64,000 bases of DNA. Source: Chelonoidis abingdonii (Eukaryota; Chordata; Testudines; Testudinidae). Positions within the stretch are counted from its first letter, which is position 1. Each line of letters opens with the position of its first letter. Under the pieces are notes generated by a model. The model made no database searches, was not told the origin of the DNA, and saw nothing but the letters and a program-made list of their open reading frames with translations. Of this stretch, positions 11,926 through 22,996 are shown in pieces. A program made the translations under genes and the position numbers. The stretch spans positions 56,489,833 through 56,553,832 of the forward strand of contig NC_133777.1 of assembly GCF_003597395.2 (NCBI RefSeq), written 5' to 3'.

Positions 11926-14460
11926 CTGTAATAGAGCAAAAAGACTAGAGATAGGAACTGAATGGAAAACAAAACAAATCTAGCTCCACTAGCTAACTCC
12001 TTTGAAGCTAACAAACAAGAGTACTCCCTCTCTACAATAAGTATTTTAACTCTTAACTGGTCAAAATTACTCCTTCAAAATTAGTAAATATAATTTTGCT
12101 GTTAAATGGTCTTCAACCTTGTTTTAAAAATGGAAACAACAAACATTAGCAATATCTAAGCAAGCAGCTAAAAGATTCAAGTTTAGGCAAGCAGATTAAC
12201 TGAAATAGACCAAAAAGTTATGGAAATTCAGTGGTACTTTATCTTGCAGAACTGATGCCTAGGGAAACTACTTCTAGTCTAACAGCAGTTCTGATTCAGC
12301 TGGGTTCTTAAGTTTTGCCACCTTGCTCTTTGCAATGCAAGCCTCCAATTGATTTATCAGAATCAGATTGCCTTGATCAATCTTGCACAAAAATTAAAAT
12401 CTATAATGACATCTTAAATGACAGTTTTCAGGCTGATGGGATTTAGAAATACCCAGTTATTTAGTCAAGAAAAATTAATATAATATATACTCAATATATT
12501 TATATATTATGAAAATATTAATGCAAACACATCTGAGCCACAGAACGCAGAAAACTAATGCTCATCTTTAAATAATTTAAAAGTCTCATTACTTTAATCT
12601 GTAATGATTAAGAAACCTAAAGCAATTTCTTTTATAAGCCTTACAAAACTCCACATGGCAGTGGGAAGACTTGCCCTTGATCACTAATTGCACCAATAAA
12701 GTTAAGATTTGTAGCAATGAGATGCACTGAAAGCTGTTAACCCCCCCCCACAATATAGTTTATGAAGTTAATTAAAAATAATTCAGCCCAAGACATCTGG
12801 TTGTAATGCACAATGGTATAATTCGGTACTAGAGCTACTAAATTAATACCTAATCTTGAAACCCTTGCTCAGACAAATAGCCCCAATTAATTCTCCAACT
12901 ATACAATGACAAAGCAATCGTTTTAATGACTAGGCATACAAATTGACCCTAATTACAAGATCAACTGTGAAAAGTGAGTGAAAGTTCATAAAATGTCAAA
13001 ATACTTATACTTTTTTTCCCAATCACTTTGTTATTCATAAAAGGGAGAGAGAGACTGAATTAGTACAAACAAAATGGCTTACCAATATAATTCAAGGCCT
13101 GTATTAAGATCATGCCTGGTAAACAAGAAAAGCCTGAGACTGGAAATCTATGGACCAAAATTGGTGTCTCAAAAATTGGGCCTAAACTGGTGGGAAAAAT
13201 AATGACAGGATGCTCTATTCCCCCATCTCTCCCCTTTTGGAGGTTCTTAAAAGAAAATACTTTGGAGGAATTAAGAAGCTGGCTGCCAAAAACCATGATG
13301 AACACAGGAGAACAGGAAAGGAATAAGCTTTACCATCATGGCTGCCACCGCCACCGTCTCCTGAGACCACAGAGGATTTATCATAACACCTTTAAGTCTG
13401 TCTTGGACCAGTCTAGGGACTTCTCTCAGGATAAGGACAGTAGAGTGACCCAGATAGCCACTTCCGCTTGCTCCAGCTAAATCTCAATCACCACCTGGGA
13501 CGTGAGATTTTGTCACCCTCTTAGTCCCACGCAGGAGAAAGAGAAGAAATGAGATGGAGAAGGAAAAAGACCTATCTACTCCCCTTGCCTTCTGTCTAAC
13601 AAGAGCCTGGCTTCGTAGACAAGACTGTATATTGTGCAACACTGCTGTGAGCCCATGACCAAAGAGGCAACTAAATGCAATGCCCCAAACAGCCCGATGC
13701 TGGTACAAGTTTGGCAGGTTTCAGAATGACTAAAGATTGTGTGCCACGCCTGTGTTTCTCCAGCAGGGACGTCGGAAGTGAAAGACAACCACAGAAGCTG
13801 AATTTTCCATCTCTGGTGTTTTCCTTCCCCTTTTGTGTGCTTTTGTCTTGTTTTGTCTTCTAGGAAATGGGACTGGACTTTAAAAACAACATCAATAGCT
13901 CCAGCTCATCTCAACTAACGTTTTCTCTTTTTTCCCCCACCCAAAAAGGACATTACCATTTTTTACTGTCAAACAAGGGGTTTACCTTCTGAAAACTCTT
14001 TCCAACTAAAGGGAAAGGGAACAAAGGATGTTGTTAAAATAAAAGCCTTACTTAATACTTTATATTTCAAATGCTTTAACATGTTTTTACTTCTCTGCTG
14101 CATCTTTAACACAAGTTTTAAAAAAATTTCATGGCTTGTTTGCCATGACACTTAGCGGGCTGACATTTCTGTATACTAAACCCCAAGCCTTGCTTAACAC
14201 TGTTTAATGTTGGACACTGACAGGATATTGTTAGCACCTCTGACTCTTTGGGCCCATATAATCCATCAAAATTAATACAACAGGACTAATTATGTGAGTA
14301 AAGGCTACAGAATCAGACGCTTAACCTTCCTCCCTCAATGCAAAAAATACAATACCTGACATTTCTTCTATTGACAGTTACATACACCTGTGAGGCAATT
14401 ACTTCTAGTACAATCAACATACTGGTTCCTTTGCTAAGCAAAGATAGCCATATACTGTAC
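11926..14460. other. TJP1 intron 6
   Basis: The intron runs from the exon 6 donor (GTACAG) to the exon 7 acceptor. It has AT-rich sequence and a C9 run near 12741. A moderately GC-rich block at about 13100-13900 may be an old dispersed repeat but I could not name it. The 122-residue open frame at 13112-13480 has no recognisable motif and is probably chance. Confidence 0.6.
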
Positions 14461-14564
14461 CTTCAATACAACATCACCTTCCTGAATGTTGCCATCTCTT
14501 GCTGCCAAACTATCTTGGGATATTTCTTTCACAAATATGTGGCTAGCCAAGCGCAGACCATACT
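14461..14564 (-). CDS. TJP1: TJP1 exon 6 (PDZ2, ligand-binding loop)
   Basis: The exon completes the Glu codon and encodes [20 protein letters not shown] followed by [19 protein letters not shown] is the PDZ2 carboxylate-binding loop, and '[14 protein letters not shown]' is the conserved turn before helix B. In ZO proteins PDZ2 forms domain-swapped dimers between ZO-1, ZO-2 and ZO-3, and PDZ2 of ZO-1 also contacts connexin-43. It is 104 nt and ends in phase 0. The acceptor is AAATAG and the donor AAG|GTACAG. The match to vertebrate ZO-1 looks complete over the exon. Confidence 0.95.
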
Positions 14565-15864
14565 CTATTTAGAATAAAAAAACCAAATATGAAATCTCAG
14601 TTTAAAGAAGCAACATTTATGGATTTACAACACTGCTTTCCAGATTCACATTCAAACAAGAACCCAGTAAAAACTCAAGTGTTTTTAATACAGTAGTGTA
14701 TTGAGGGTTACAGCGAACTAGTATTGTTAAGCCAGGAGCAGAGATATGGTACAATTGCCTATTATGAAATTCCCTGTTCTCTGAACAACTGTGGGAATTT
14801 TACTTGCATAATTGGCATATAGCTATTCCTTAATAACTAAGGTATGCCAATCCCGGTTTTCATATGGGCTGGCTGCCAACGGCTGCCAGTGTAGCAATTT
14901 GCATGAGTGCTACATTCCTCAATTGTTCTGTGATTATCTAAATTCTTCCTCTAACTGGCCCCTATAATCAGAATAAAGAAACTGATTTCCAGCAACAAAG
15001 ATGCTGCATCCACTTCTGACTCCCAAATTTGACAAATGTTTACACAACATATATAAAAACCTAATAAGGCTGTCAAACTACTGCAAGAGGATGATTTTTT
15101 TTTTTTAATAAAGTGAAAACCTTATCCCCTCCCTTCTCTCCTCCTCTGCCAAATTTTTCCTTTTTAAAGGTCAGCAAGATTACTGACCTCATAGCACCAC
15201 CCTAGTTAGAGCTAGATATTATGCGACAACTTCACCGTCCCTCACACACTGAGGTTTATCTTCAGAATGACCACCAAACCTTTCAGATCGTACTCATATT
15301 ATATAGCAGTTGTGTAATTTTTTTTTTTAAATAGCCCAATGCTAAATGGAAAAAAAAGTCACACATTAACCATGATTCTATGTGTGGTGGGTATTTTTTT
15401 TTGTTTGTTTCTTTTGTTTTGTTGTGGTTTTTTTTTTTTTTTTTTTTTTTGAAGTTGGCTATTTTTCAAAAAAGCTTGATAGCAGATATACTCTCAACCT
15501 TAATTTCATGTTAAAGTTTATTCTATATACATTTTGAGTGTGTATATACTATTCAATATGTGTTTGTAAAATTTTAGTGGCTAGCAGAAGTTGGATATGC
15601 AATTACAATTCCAGTTCAATTGAAATTTGAGCGTTCCCTTCAATCAATCATTTACATTAGTACAAGAAAACATGGAGAAAAACCTAGCACTAGAAGTACA
15701 GTAATTTTAAGACCTGAAGGTAGCGCTCTAGTCTAGTTTAGTCTAATGAGCCCTTAGCAACTTAACATTCATCAATAATTCAATCTAAAATTCAACCTTT
15801 AACATTTTGGTACAAAATTACAACCAAAAATATGAAGGAGACAACAAAAAGTCATTGAGCATAC
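14565..15864. other. TJP1 intron 5, with poly-T tract
   Basis: This 1300-bp intron lies between exons 5 and 6. It includes a T-rich region at 15397-15451 ending in an uninterrupted T run of about 24 bases, which is prone to length error. No coding sequence or named repeat was seen. Confidence 0.7.
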
Positions 15865-16144
15865 CTTCATTTTTCCTGGATTTCACCAATGTTACTTTGG
15901 TAGGTTTTGCAGGCTGACTGGAAGCAACAGATCTCCTGTCTGATCTTGGTGATAAACTTCTCTCTCTGCTTCCGCTTCGGTCTCTTACCCAGCTCTTCTC
16001 ATGCCTTCTGCTGACGCCTGGCCCACTGCGTGCACTTCTTGGATCATGCATTTCCTCTTCATAACTATCCTCCTCATTTTCAGATACTGGCTCAGGTTCC
16101 GGTCGGACTACTGGAATCTGAATTTTCTTCATTCTTCGAATAGT
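15865..16144 (-). CDS. TJP1: TJP1 exon 5 (PDZ1-PDZ2 linker and start of PDZ2)
   Basis: This 280-nt exon starts TIRRMKKIQIPVV, continues through an acidic stretch (EPVSENEEDSYEEEMHDP) and a basic, serine-rich stretch (RSGSRERSLSPRSDRRSVAS), and ends KPTKVTLVKSRKNE, the first strand of PDZ2. In known ZO-1 the linker is heavily phosphorylated. The acceptor is TTATAG and the donor GAAG|GTATGC. It enters in phase 0 and leaves one base of a Glu codon. Relative to human ZO-1 the acidic and basic stretches differ in several residues, as expected for a disordered linker, while the PDZ2 strand is identical as I recall it. The open reading frame runs on past the donor into intron for 16 codons, which is not coding. 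Confidence 0.96.
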
Positions 16145-19100
16145 CTATAACCAGTAGCACTAATTATTTAATTTCTGGTTAAATGTAAAGTACACATTTT
16201 TTTTTAAAAGTTTTAAAATTAGGCAATGGGCCACCACAGATTTATACTGCTGTATCTAACGAAAGATGCACTAGGGACTTCAACACAGATATGAAAGGCA
16301 ACATCCATATCTCAAAGGCCTTACAATCAAACATTTGGATGACTGAAGGAGAAAAACAAGGGGGATGGAGGGGACTCAGAGCCATGAAGATACCAGTTAT
16401 CATGGAAGACAGCTACTATAAAAAAGCTACAGTATTGTTACATGTTATCAATTATCTTTGCAGTACTAATAAATCCATTAAAAACTCCAACAAAGTGCCA
16501 ATAGTGAAAAAAAACAGCAGCAAGGCTAACCTGAAATGAGCTATTGTGAATGCAAAGTCAGGCAAACAGCTTTTCATGCTCCAGGATTGGAGGATGGAAT
16601 ACAAACACTGCAGAACCCAACTGGTTAGCTTCCTAATTCACTCAAAGATTGTGTTTTCCTACGCAGAGTTTTTGGATAAACCAGTGTCATAATGCATTGC
16701 AATTAAAAAAAACATTTCTTCCCCCACTTAATTGCTTTCTGCTTTTTCTCTTTCCAAATAATAATAATGAAAAAAAAAATCAAAAAAAAAATCAGATGTT
16801 CATGGATATGGTCATCTAAGAGACGAGTTAGGTATTTGACAAAAGGATTTCAAACACGTTTAAATGAGATGGCATAAATGCCTTAAAAGCATGATGCCAG
16901 CTGGGATGAGAAACAAACCCAGAAGCAGTAACTGTCAGATTTGTCATCCTGTGAACTTTCCTGTCACTATTATCTTTACATTTAACAGCCACTTTAACCT
17001 GAATTGTTCATTCAGGTATGAATGAATTTGGTTTATAAGACCAATGATACACCTGAGAAAAGTCAAACTGCAGTCCCAGTATTTTACTGCCTTCTGCTTT
17101 GTAATGTTACCGACATTTCTTCAAGCATTAGGTAAAATGCCCAATTACATATAGAAGCGTCATTCCTTGTTACCCATGTCTGAAAAATTTAAGTTTCAAT
17201 AGTTATGAAATGTAAAACTAATTGTGACCATAAGCTGTGTAATATAGTAGAGATATAAAGCTGTCTTATACTTACCAATAAGTACCAAACACAAATGAGG
17301 AGGCTAATCTAGATACCACAAGATTTTGCAGTGGTAAATAAAGGGAGGGAGCAGCTACTTTACTCAAATGGCTTCTATGACCAAGGTCCATAGCTATGGA
17401 AGTAGCAAATTCATGAATTCAAGAAGAGGTGAGCTGACAGCATCGTACTTGGCCAAAACATATGGAAAACAGAGTAAGTGTATTCCATCATCTATTGGCA
17501 GCACTACTTCATCTGCATTTGAGGCTGGCAAGACGACCAAAACTAGAAGTATACTGGTCATCTTGTAAGAGGATAGTGGTCAAAGATATGTAAATTCTCT
17601 CCTCAAAAGTCAGAAAGCTAACTTGTTTTTAATTTTCAGTCCTTCGAATTCCCTCCATTTTTTAAGTTAAGTTTGTCTTTGAATATTGGATTAAAAATAA
17701 ACTTCAGGTGTACTCACGTTATTAAAAGCTAACTTAAGTATGTTCTTTTCCTTAGAAATTTTGCTCTAATTTACAAATATTGTTTAAAATGATTTTGAAC
17801 CAAAAACAAAACTGGGAGTAGCATTACCCTCTGCATTACGAGGACAGGGGCGTGAAAGAACATTCCAGGTCCCACAAAAAGTAGTGATTGAAAAGCCATC
17901 AGCTAGAATTCTGAACAAAAATAACCCTCTTCAAAACAGTTTGTTTCACTTGGGTAAAGTTATGTAGAAGTTAAGAGTCCAAAGTGATGTGGCCTTGATG
18001 TCGTATGTGAGACCCAAGTGCGATGTGTAGTCAGCCTGACAAAATGAATCTATACAAGATTTTCAAGAAGGGCAACACTCAGGGAGAATGCTGTCAGAAC
18101 CCCCCATCCTTCTACTATCAAATACAGACTTAGGCTAGGCTAGCAGAAAAAGTTCTGCTAACACAACGCAGGAGTCCAACAGTAGCCTCAAGAAAGATGG
18201 GTTGTGGAAAGCCATCTAGGAAATCTGATTGAAGGTAAATCTGATAAAAATCCTGCTGCAGAGCAAAAGTGGACATATGCCAGAGCAAAATAATGCCACA
18301 GGGAGATTGGTCCAGGAAGGAGCTGTCTAACCAGCCTCTCAAGAAGCAATTAAGCTCCAAGGCAAGTTGCAGAAGCCCAGAATGGAAGATGGTGAACAAC
18401 GAACTATAATAAGACTCAGATAAAAGACACTCTTTCCTGATATGGAGTCCTTGATCATTTTAGCTCTAAACAAACCAGTTCTACTCTACAGCAGTGCACT
18501 AAAAGCTTTATATTCTCTTTTATACAAGAGAAGGAACTCATATAATCATAGTCCAGGGAAATCCAGTTTGTGAGAGGACAGAGTTGGACGCTCTTAAAGG
18601 GTCCAAGGTAACTTCAATCCCATCTAATGTACAGTATAGGCTTTGCCCTTTAAAAGTACAGCTGTCCCTTGCGAAACCTTTGTCTTGGTCACAGTGTAAC
18701 TAATGTGGTTGTTGTGCAGCTAAGCCCCAAATCCACATCCATTTTAAGATAGTAACACATCTGCATTGAACAGAAATAAAGCTAAACAGAAGGCAAAAGA
18801 AAATATGATAGATGGACTTACATTGGGTCTACATTTCTGCATTTTTCTGGCAACTGTATCCCACAGATGGCGAGACAGAGTAAAATCCATTAGTTCAGAC
18901 TGATGGAACACTCCAATTTATTGTCAATTACATTAACCATTTTGCCAAATCAGCACATTAGTTTTCCTATTGCAGTCCAAGCAAAGTGATAATTGCTAAC
19001 AAAATAAGAGTAACAGCTATTGCAGTGCAATATTCTATTTCCACAGAGCTGCAAGTCTGGATTATTCCCCCTTTAATTAAAGCCACAAACCAGTTATTGG

Positions 19101-20238
19101 AACTACTCAAAACTCTACTCATTAACATATAATCTACTGTATACTGAGTATCTTATTGACAGTAACTCTGTTTGGGTTTGAAACCTGCCAGTCTTTCAGG
19201 ATTGTGATTAGGCAAACCACAGAGGGAAGAAAGCATTAGTATTGATAGTTCAAAGTTGAGTTTTATCCTGATAATCTATATCATTAGAGGGAACTAACTA
19301 TGTTTGAATATTCTGCTTCAGTAGGTATACCCCTGTAAATATTTGGGAACTATAATATATTCTTCACTGTTGTTGGGTTTTATGCACAAGTACAAAAAAT
19401 ACTATATTTCCACTACAGATCATGCCACTTCTGTAGCAAAACCACCAGAGCCTCCACTGATTTGCTTTACAGCATTACTCTGAAACGTCAGCTTTCTAAT
19501 ATGAAAAGTTGTACAGCTTGGCATGCAAGTTATTTTTGACATCTGCAAACCCAGTGGATTTCCAAATTTATAAATGTATAGCACGGCAATTACTGCAAAT
19601 CTGTACGAGCGTGTAAAAAAGAGCATCACAGAATGGCCAGGAAAAAAACAAGTAAAGTTTTTAAGCCCTAAAAACAAAACCACTTTCCAAAATTAAACAA
19701 ATTGCCAATGTGTTTATTTTCTATTTCATTTTTTAGAAATATAAATCTGCAAAGTTTACAGAAAACCAGATTACTACCTTTCAGTAATGTCCAATTTTGT
19801 TGTTTTGCAAGTTCAAAAGCCATCTATATCATCTGAATAAGTCTGAAATTACAGGAATTAAGGTTATTATGCCTTATTTCGGCAAATGGTGTTTACTGAA
19901 CACAAAGATGTGTTTGCTGGGGCTTGAATAAAGAGTGAAGACCTTCGGCACTGACTAGCATTTGAAAAGCCTGATAATGCTTGCAGAAATAAGCTGAGAA
20001 ATGAACTGTCTCGGCAGCCTGGGAAAAGTCTCCTTTATAGTGAGGAGAGGAGCTTCTGTTACCTAAAGTCTTTTCTGACTGCATGCCTTGCTAATCAAAA
20101 ACTATGGTTTCAAAGTTTTCAAGAGTAATTTTGGGTGTCTTACTTGACAGTTTCTCAATAATAATGTGTACAATTCCACCAACTACTGACAGTATAGGCA
20201 CTTGTACTAAATTTAAGGTTTAAAACACATTCACTTAC
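16145..20238. other. TJP1 intron 4
   Basis: This 4.1-kb intron is AT-rich with several A-runs (16770-16795). No splice-bounded coding exon or named repeat was recognised. Open frames at 17368-17568, 18130-18399 and 19420-19683 have no recognisable features. Confidence 0.6.
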
Positions 20239-20341
20239 TATTTTGGCATTTTTTCCACTTTTCCTCAACTGTTGAACGGCAAACGCATGTTCCACGTTAT
20301 CCATTGAGACTCCATTAACCATTGCCACACGATCATTTTCC
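20239..20341 (-). CDS. TJP1: TJP1 exon 4 (PDZ1, helix B and last strand)
   Basis: The exon completes the split Gln codon and encodes [20 protein letters not shown] followed by the end of PDZ1 ([14 protein letters not shown]). The conserved 'ND-VAMVNG' turn and the alpha-B helix that lines the peptide groove are present. It is 103 nt and ends in phase 0. The acceptor is TTTTTTTTAG and the donor ATA|GTAAGTG (20231-20238). A Penelope-like palindrome begins 71 bp upstream of its acceptor. Confidence 0.95.
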
Positions 20342-20412
20342 CTAAAAAAAACCGTAATGCAATGTGTAATAAAAAAAATTTCAATGAGCTGAAAGAGAAC
20401 ATTAAAGAAACG

Positions 20413-20600
20413 GCAACAAGGAGTCCTTGTGGCACCTTAGAGACTAACAAATTTATTTAGGCATAACTTCCCGTGGGCTCTAACCCCCAAAGTTGGTTAT
20501 AGTCCATGAAAGCTTATGCCGAAATAAATGTGTTAGTCTAAGGTGCCACAAGGACTCCTCGTTGTTTTTGCTGATATAGACTAACACGGCTACCCCTCTT
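20413..20600. repeat. Palindromic Penelope-like repeat in TJP1 intron 3
   Basis: The left arm (about 20415-20475, 'AAGGAGTCCTTGTGGCACCT') is the inverse of the right arm (about 20505-20565, 'AGGTGCCACAAGGACTCCTC'), so the transcript could fold into a long hairpin. The right arm is followed by 'CTGATATAGACTAACACGGC', the usual end of this reptile repeat. The same family forms the fragment at the window start. The arms look like two Penelope-like tails joined head to head. The unit occupies 188 of the 433 bp of the intron. Confidence 0.6.
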
Positions 20601-20774
20601 AAAGAAACGAGTCATGGAAGAAGCCACTTGCAGTATCAGAGGACCACTGTGCAGCTATCATATCTTGAGAGCTACCACAAGATAATTAGGAAATTCATCC
20701 AAGTCAAGCATTGATATCCCAAACCTCGATGAAGTTGTAATCTCCCATAGAAGGAAAAAAAATGTAACACTTAC

Positions 20775-20899
20775 TGTAGTAGTCCTTCTGCTGGACCTCC
20801 TTTCAGGACGTCAGAAATAACTATTGATGTTTCACCACTCTGAAAATGGGGATTATCTCTTCCTCCAGATATCGCAATGCCAAATCCAAATCCTGGAGC
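20775..20899 (-). CDS. TJP1: TJP1 exon 3 (PDZ1, ligand-binding loop)
   Basis: This exon encodes residues starting [17 protein letters not shown] and ending in GGPAEGLLQ. The GFGF carboxylate-binding loop and following beta strand of PDZ1 are clear. PDZ1 of ZO-1 binds the C-terminal YV motif of claudins. The acceptor is TTTTAG at 20900-20905 (minus strand) and the donor is CA|GTAAGTG at 20774 and below. It is 125 nt long, entered in phase 0 and left with two bases of a Gln codon. The neighbouring intron is only 433 bp and 188 bp of it is a palindromic repeat. Human ZO-1 has Gln where this copy has Leu just before the exon end (AEGLLQ); this is a conservative position outside the binding groove. 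Confidence 0.95.
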
Positions 20900-21379
20900 C
20901 TAAAACAGAACATAAGAACCATCCTCAGACACCACATTACCTTCTATATTTATACAGACCATATTGCAGTTCATACTATTTCATAAAAAATTCAGAATAC
21001 CAGCATTTTAATACACATCTCAGCAAAAATAATAATATGTAATTAAGGAGTAAGAATACTTTCCTCTTCTATACCATTTTTTACCTAAGATTCTGAAAGT
21101 ATTTTACAACAATTAAGTCTCATGGCATACCCTCTTACTTTACTTACAGGTCTGCTAATAGGGAACATATCACCAACCCCTAAAATGATTATGCTTCTTG
21201 AGAGGAAGACAGCAGCTGATAAAACAAGCCAGAGACTATACAACCTAAGGTCAGGAGGTAAACAACAACAACAAAAAACAAACAAACTGTACAACTGTTA
21301 AGTGCAGGGGGAAATTTGAATTGTCTATCTACATTTCCTGAAATTGAAATTTAGGCAGAACCTCAGAGTTCACACCCAT

Positions 21380-21975
21380 ACTCTTATGAAGATAGAAATG
21401 CCCATACTGAGTCAAACCAAAGGTCCTTCTAGCCCAGTATCCTGTCTTCCGAAGGTGGCCAATGCCAGGTGCCCCAGAGGAAATGAACAAGTGATCCAGT
21501 CTGACTCCCATTCCCAGCCTCTGGCAGACGGAGGCTATGGACACCATCCTGTCCATCCTGGCTAATACCCTCTGATGAACCTATCCTCCATGAACTTAGC
21601 TAGCTCTTTTCTGAACCCTGTTATTGTCTTGGCCTTCACAACATCCTCTGGCAAAGAGTTCCACAGGTTGACTGGGCATTATGTGAAAAAAATACTTCTT
21701 TGTGTTTGTTTTAAATCTGCTACCTATTAATTTCATTTGGTGACCCCTAGTTCTTGTGTTATGAGGAGTAAATAACACTTCCTTATTTACTTTCTCCACA
21801 CCAGTCATTATTTTATAGACCTTTATCATATCCCCCCTTAGTTGTCTCTTTTCCAAGCTGAAAAGTCCCAGTCAAATTAGTCTCTCCTCATATGGTACCT
21901 GTTCCATACCCCTGAACCTTTTCCAATTCCAATACATCTTTTTAGAGATGGTGTGACTACATCTGCACTCAGTAT
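21380..21975 (-). mobile_element. CR1 LINE fragment, end of ORF2 plus 3' UTR
   Basis: On the minus strand, translation at 21596-21856 contains [20 protein letters not shown] and [12 protein letters not shown], the conserved C-terminal segment of CR1 ORF2 (usually 'LEKRRLRGDLIEAYK'). The preceding (plus strand left) 200 bp, 'agcccagtatcctgtcttcc', is the 3' UTR of the turtle CR1 subfamily. It is 5'-truncated near 21975, the normal state for CR1. A second CR1 fragment in the opposite direction lies about 0.8 kb to the right. Confidence 0.85.
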
Positions 21976-22780
21976 TCCAGAGAACCTCAAAGTGGTTACA
22001 ACTAAACGTCCCTTATCACAAAGGCTGCAACTCCAGCAAGCACAATACCCCTTAATATGCTGAGGTAACGGTTCAGTACAACCCTGCTTCCTGCAGCACT
22101 TAGGTGTTTCCTAGAGTTCTCATATTGCAGTATTCACCCAACCTGACTCTGCTTAGCTCAAGAGCGGACAGCATCAAAGCACAAGGTAGTAAGCTTCCAT
22201 GCTCAATTCTTAGTAATAACAGCAGGACTACTTGTATCATTAAATACATCAAAAGCTTGTCAGCACTGGCAAGTCATCTACATGTTAACAAGAGTCACTT
22301 GCGTCAATCTTTTCCCTCTAGGGTGCTCTCCCTCTGCAGCAAGGTCAATAACTCTGAAAAGTTGTTGCTACTAGGTATTTCAAGATTTGACAATTATGCT
22401 TACAATTTCTAGTCTGCCCAGAAGTGGCAATGGTGGGAAGTACATTTTAAGTTGGTAAATCAGTTATATTTAGTAAACTGACTGCTTAGCTCTCCCTGCA
22501 AAGCATAAACATTTGTGGAAAACAAAACACTATCTTAAGTAAGTATGATATATTGCTGCAAGATTTGATTTTTCATTAAAAACTTTAAAATATTTGTTCA
22601 GTATATTTTTCATGTAATGGAAATAAAATTGTCTGGGTTCCAATCTACCTTCATTTTCCATCATAAAGTTTTACTTCTAAACTTCTCCCTTCTTTTTCAG
22701 CATAGGAAAGGACCCACTCACACGAGAGCACTGAAGATATGGATTTTTTCTCTAGCAAGCCCATTTAAAAAGCCAAACAA

Positions 22781-22996
22781 CTAGGCTGCTATAACAAATT
22801 ACCAAAGGAAGTGATGAATTCTCCATCACTTAAGTCTTTAAATCAATGGATGTCTTTCTAAAAGATATGTGCTAACTCAAGCAGGAGTTATGGCCTAGAT
22901 GCAGAAATTACTGGATGAAATTCTACAGCCTGTATTATGGTCAGATTAGATCATAACAGTCACTTCTGACCTTAAAAGTCTAGGAATCCATGAAGT
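22781..22996 (+). mobile_element. CR1 LINE 3' end fragment
   Basis: The sequence 'ttaccaaaggaagtgatgaa' through 'cttctgaccttaaaagtcta' matches the 3' end of CR1: the last ORF2 codons followed by the short UTR and a remnant of the terminal octamer-like repeat ('taggaatccatgaa'). It is 5'-truncated and in the plus orientation. Confidence 0.8.

Noticed and set aside
13112..13480. 122-residue open frame in TJP1 intron 6
   Set aside because: No family similarity recognised, no splice sites fitting ZO-1, and an opposite-strand frame overlaps it. Possibly old repeat sequence.
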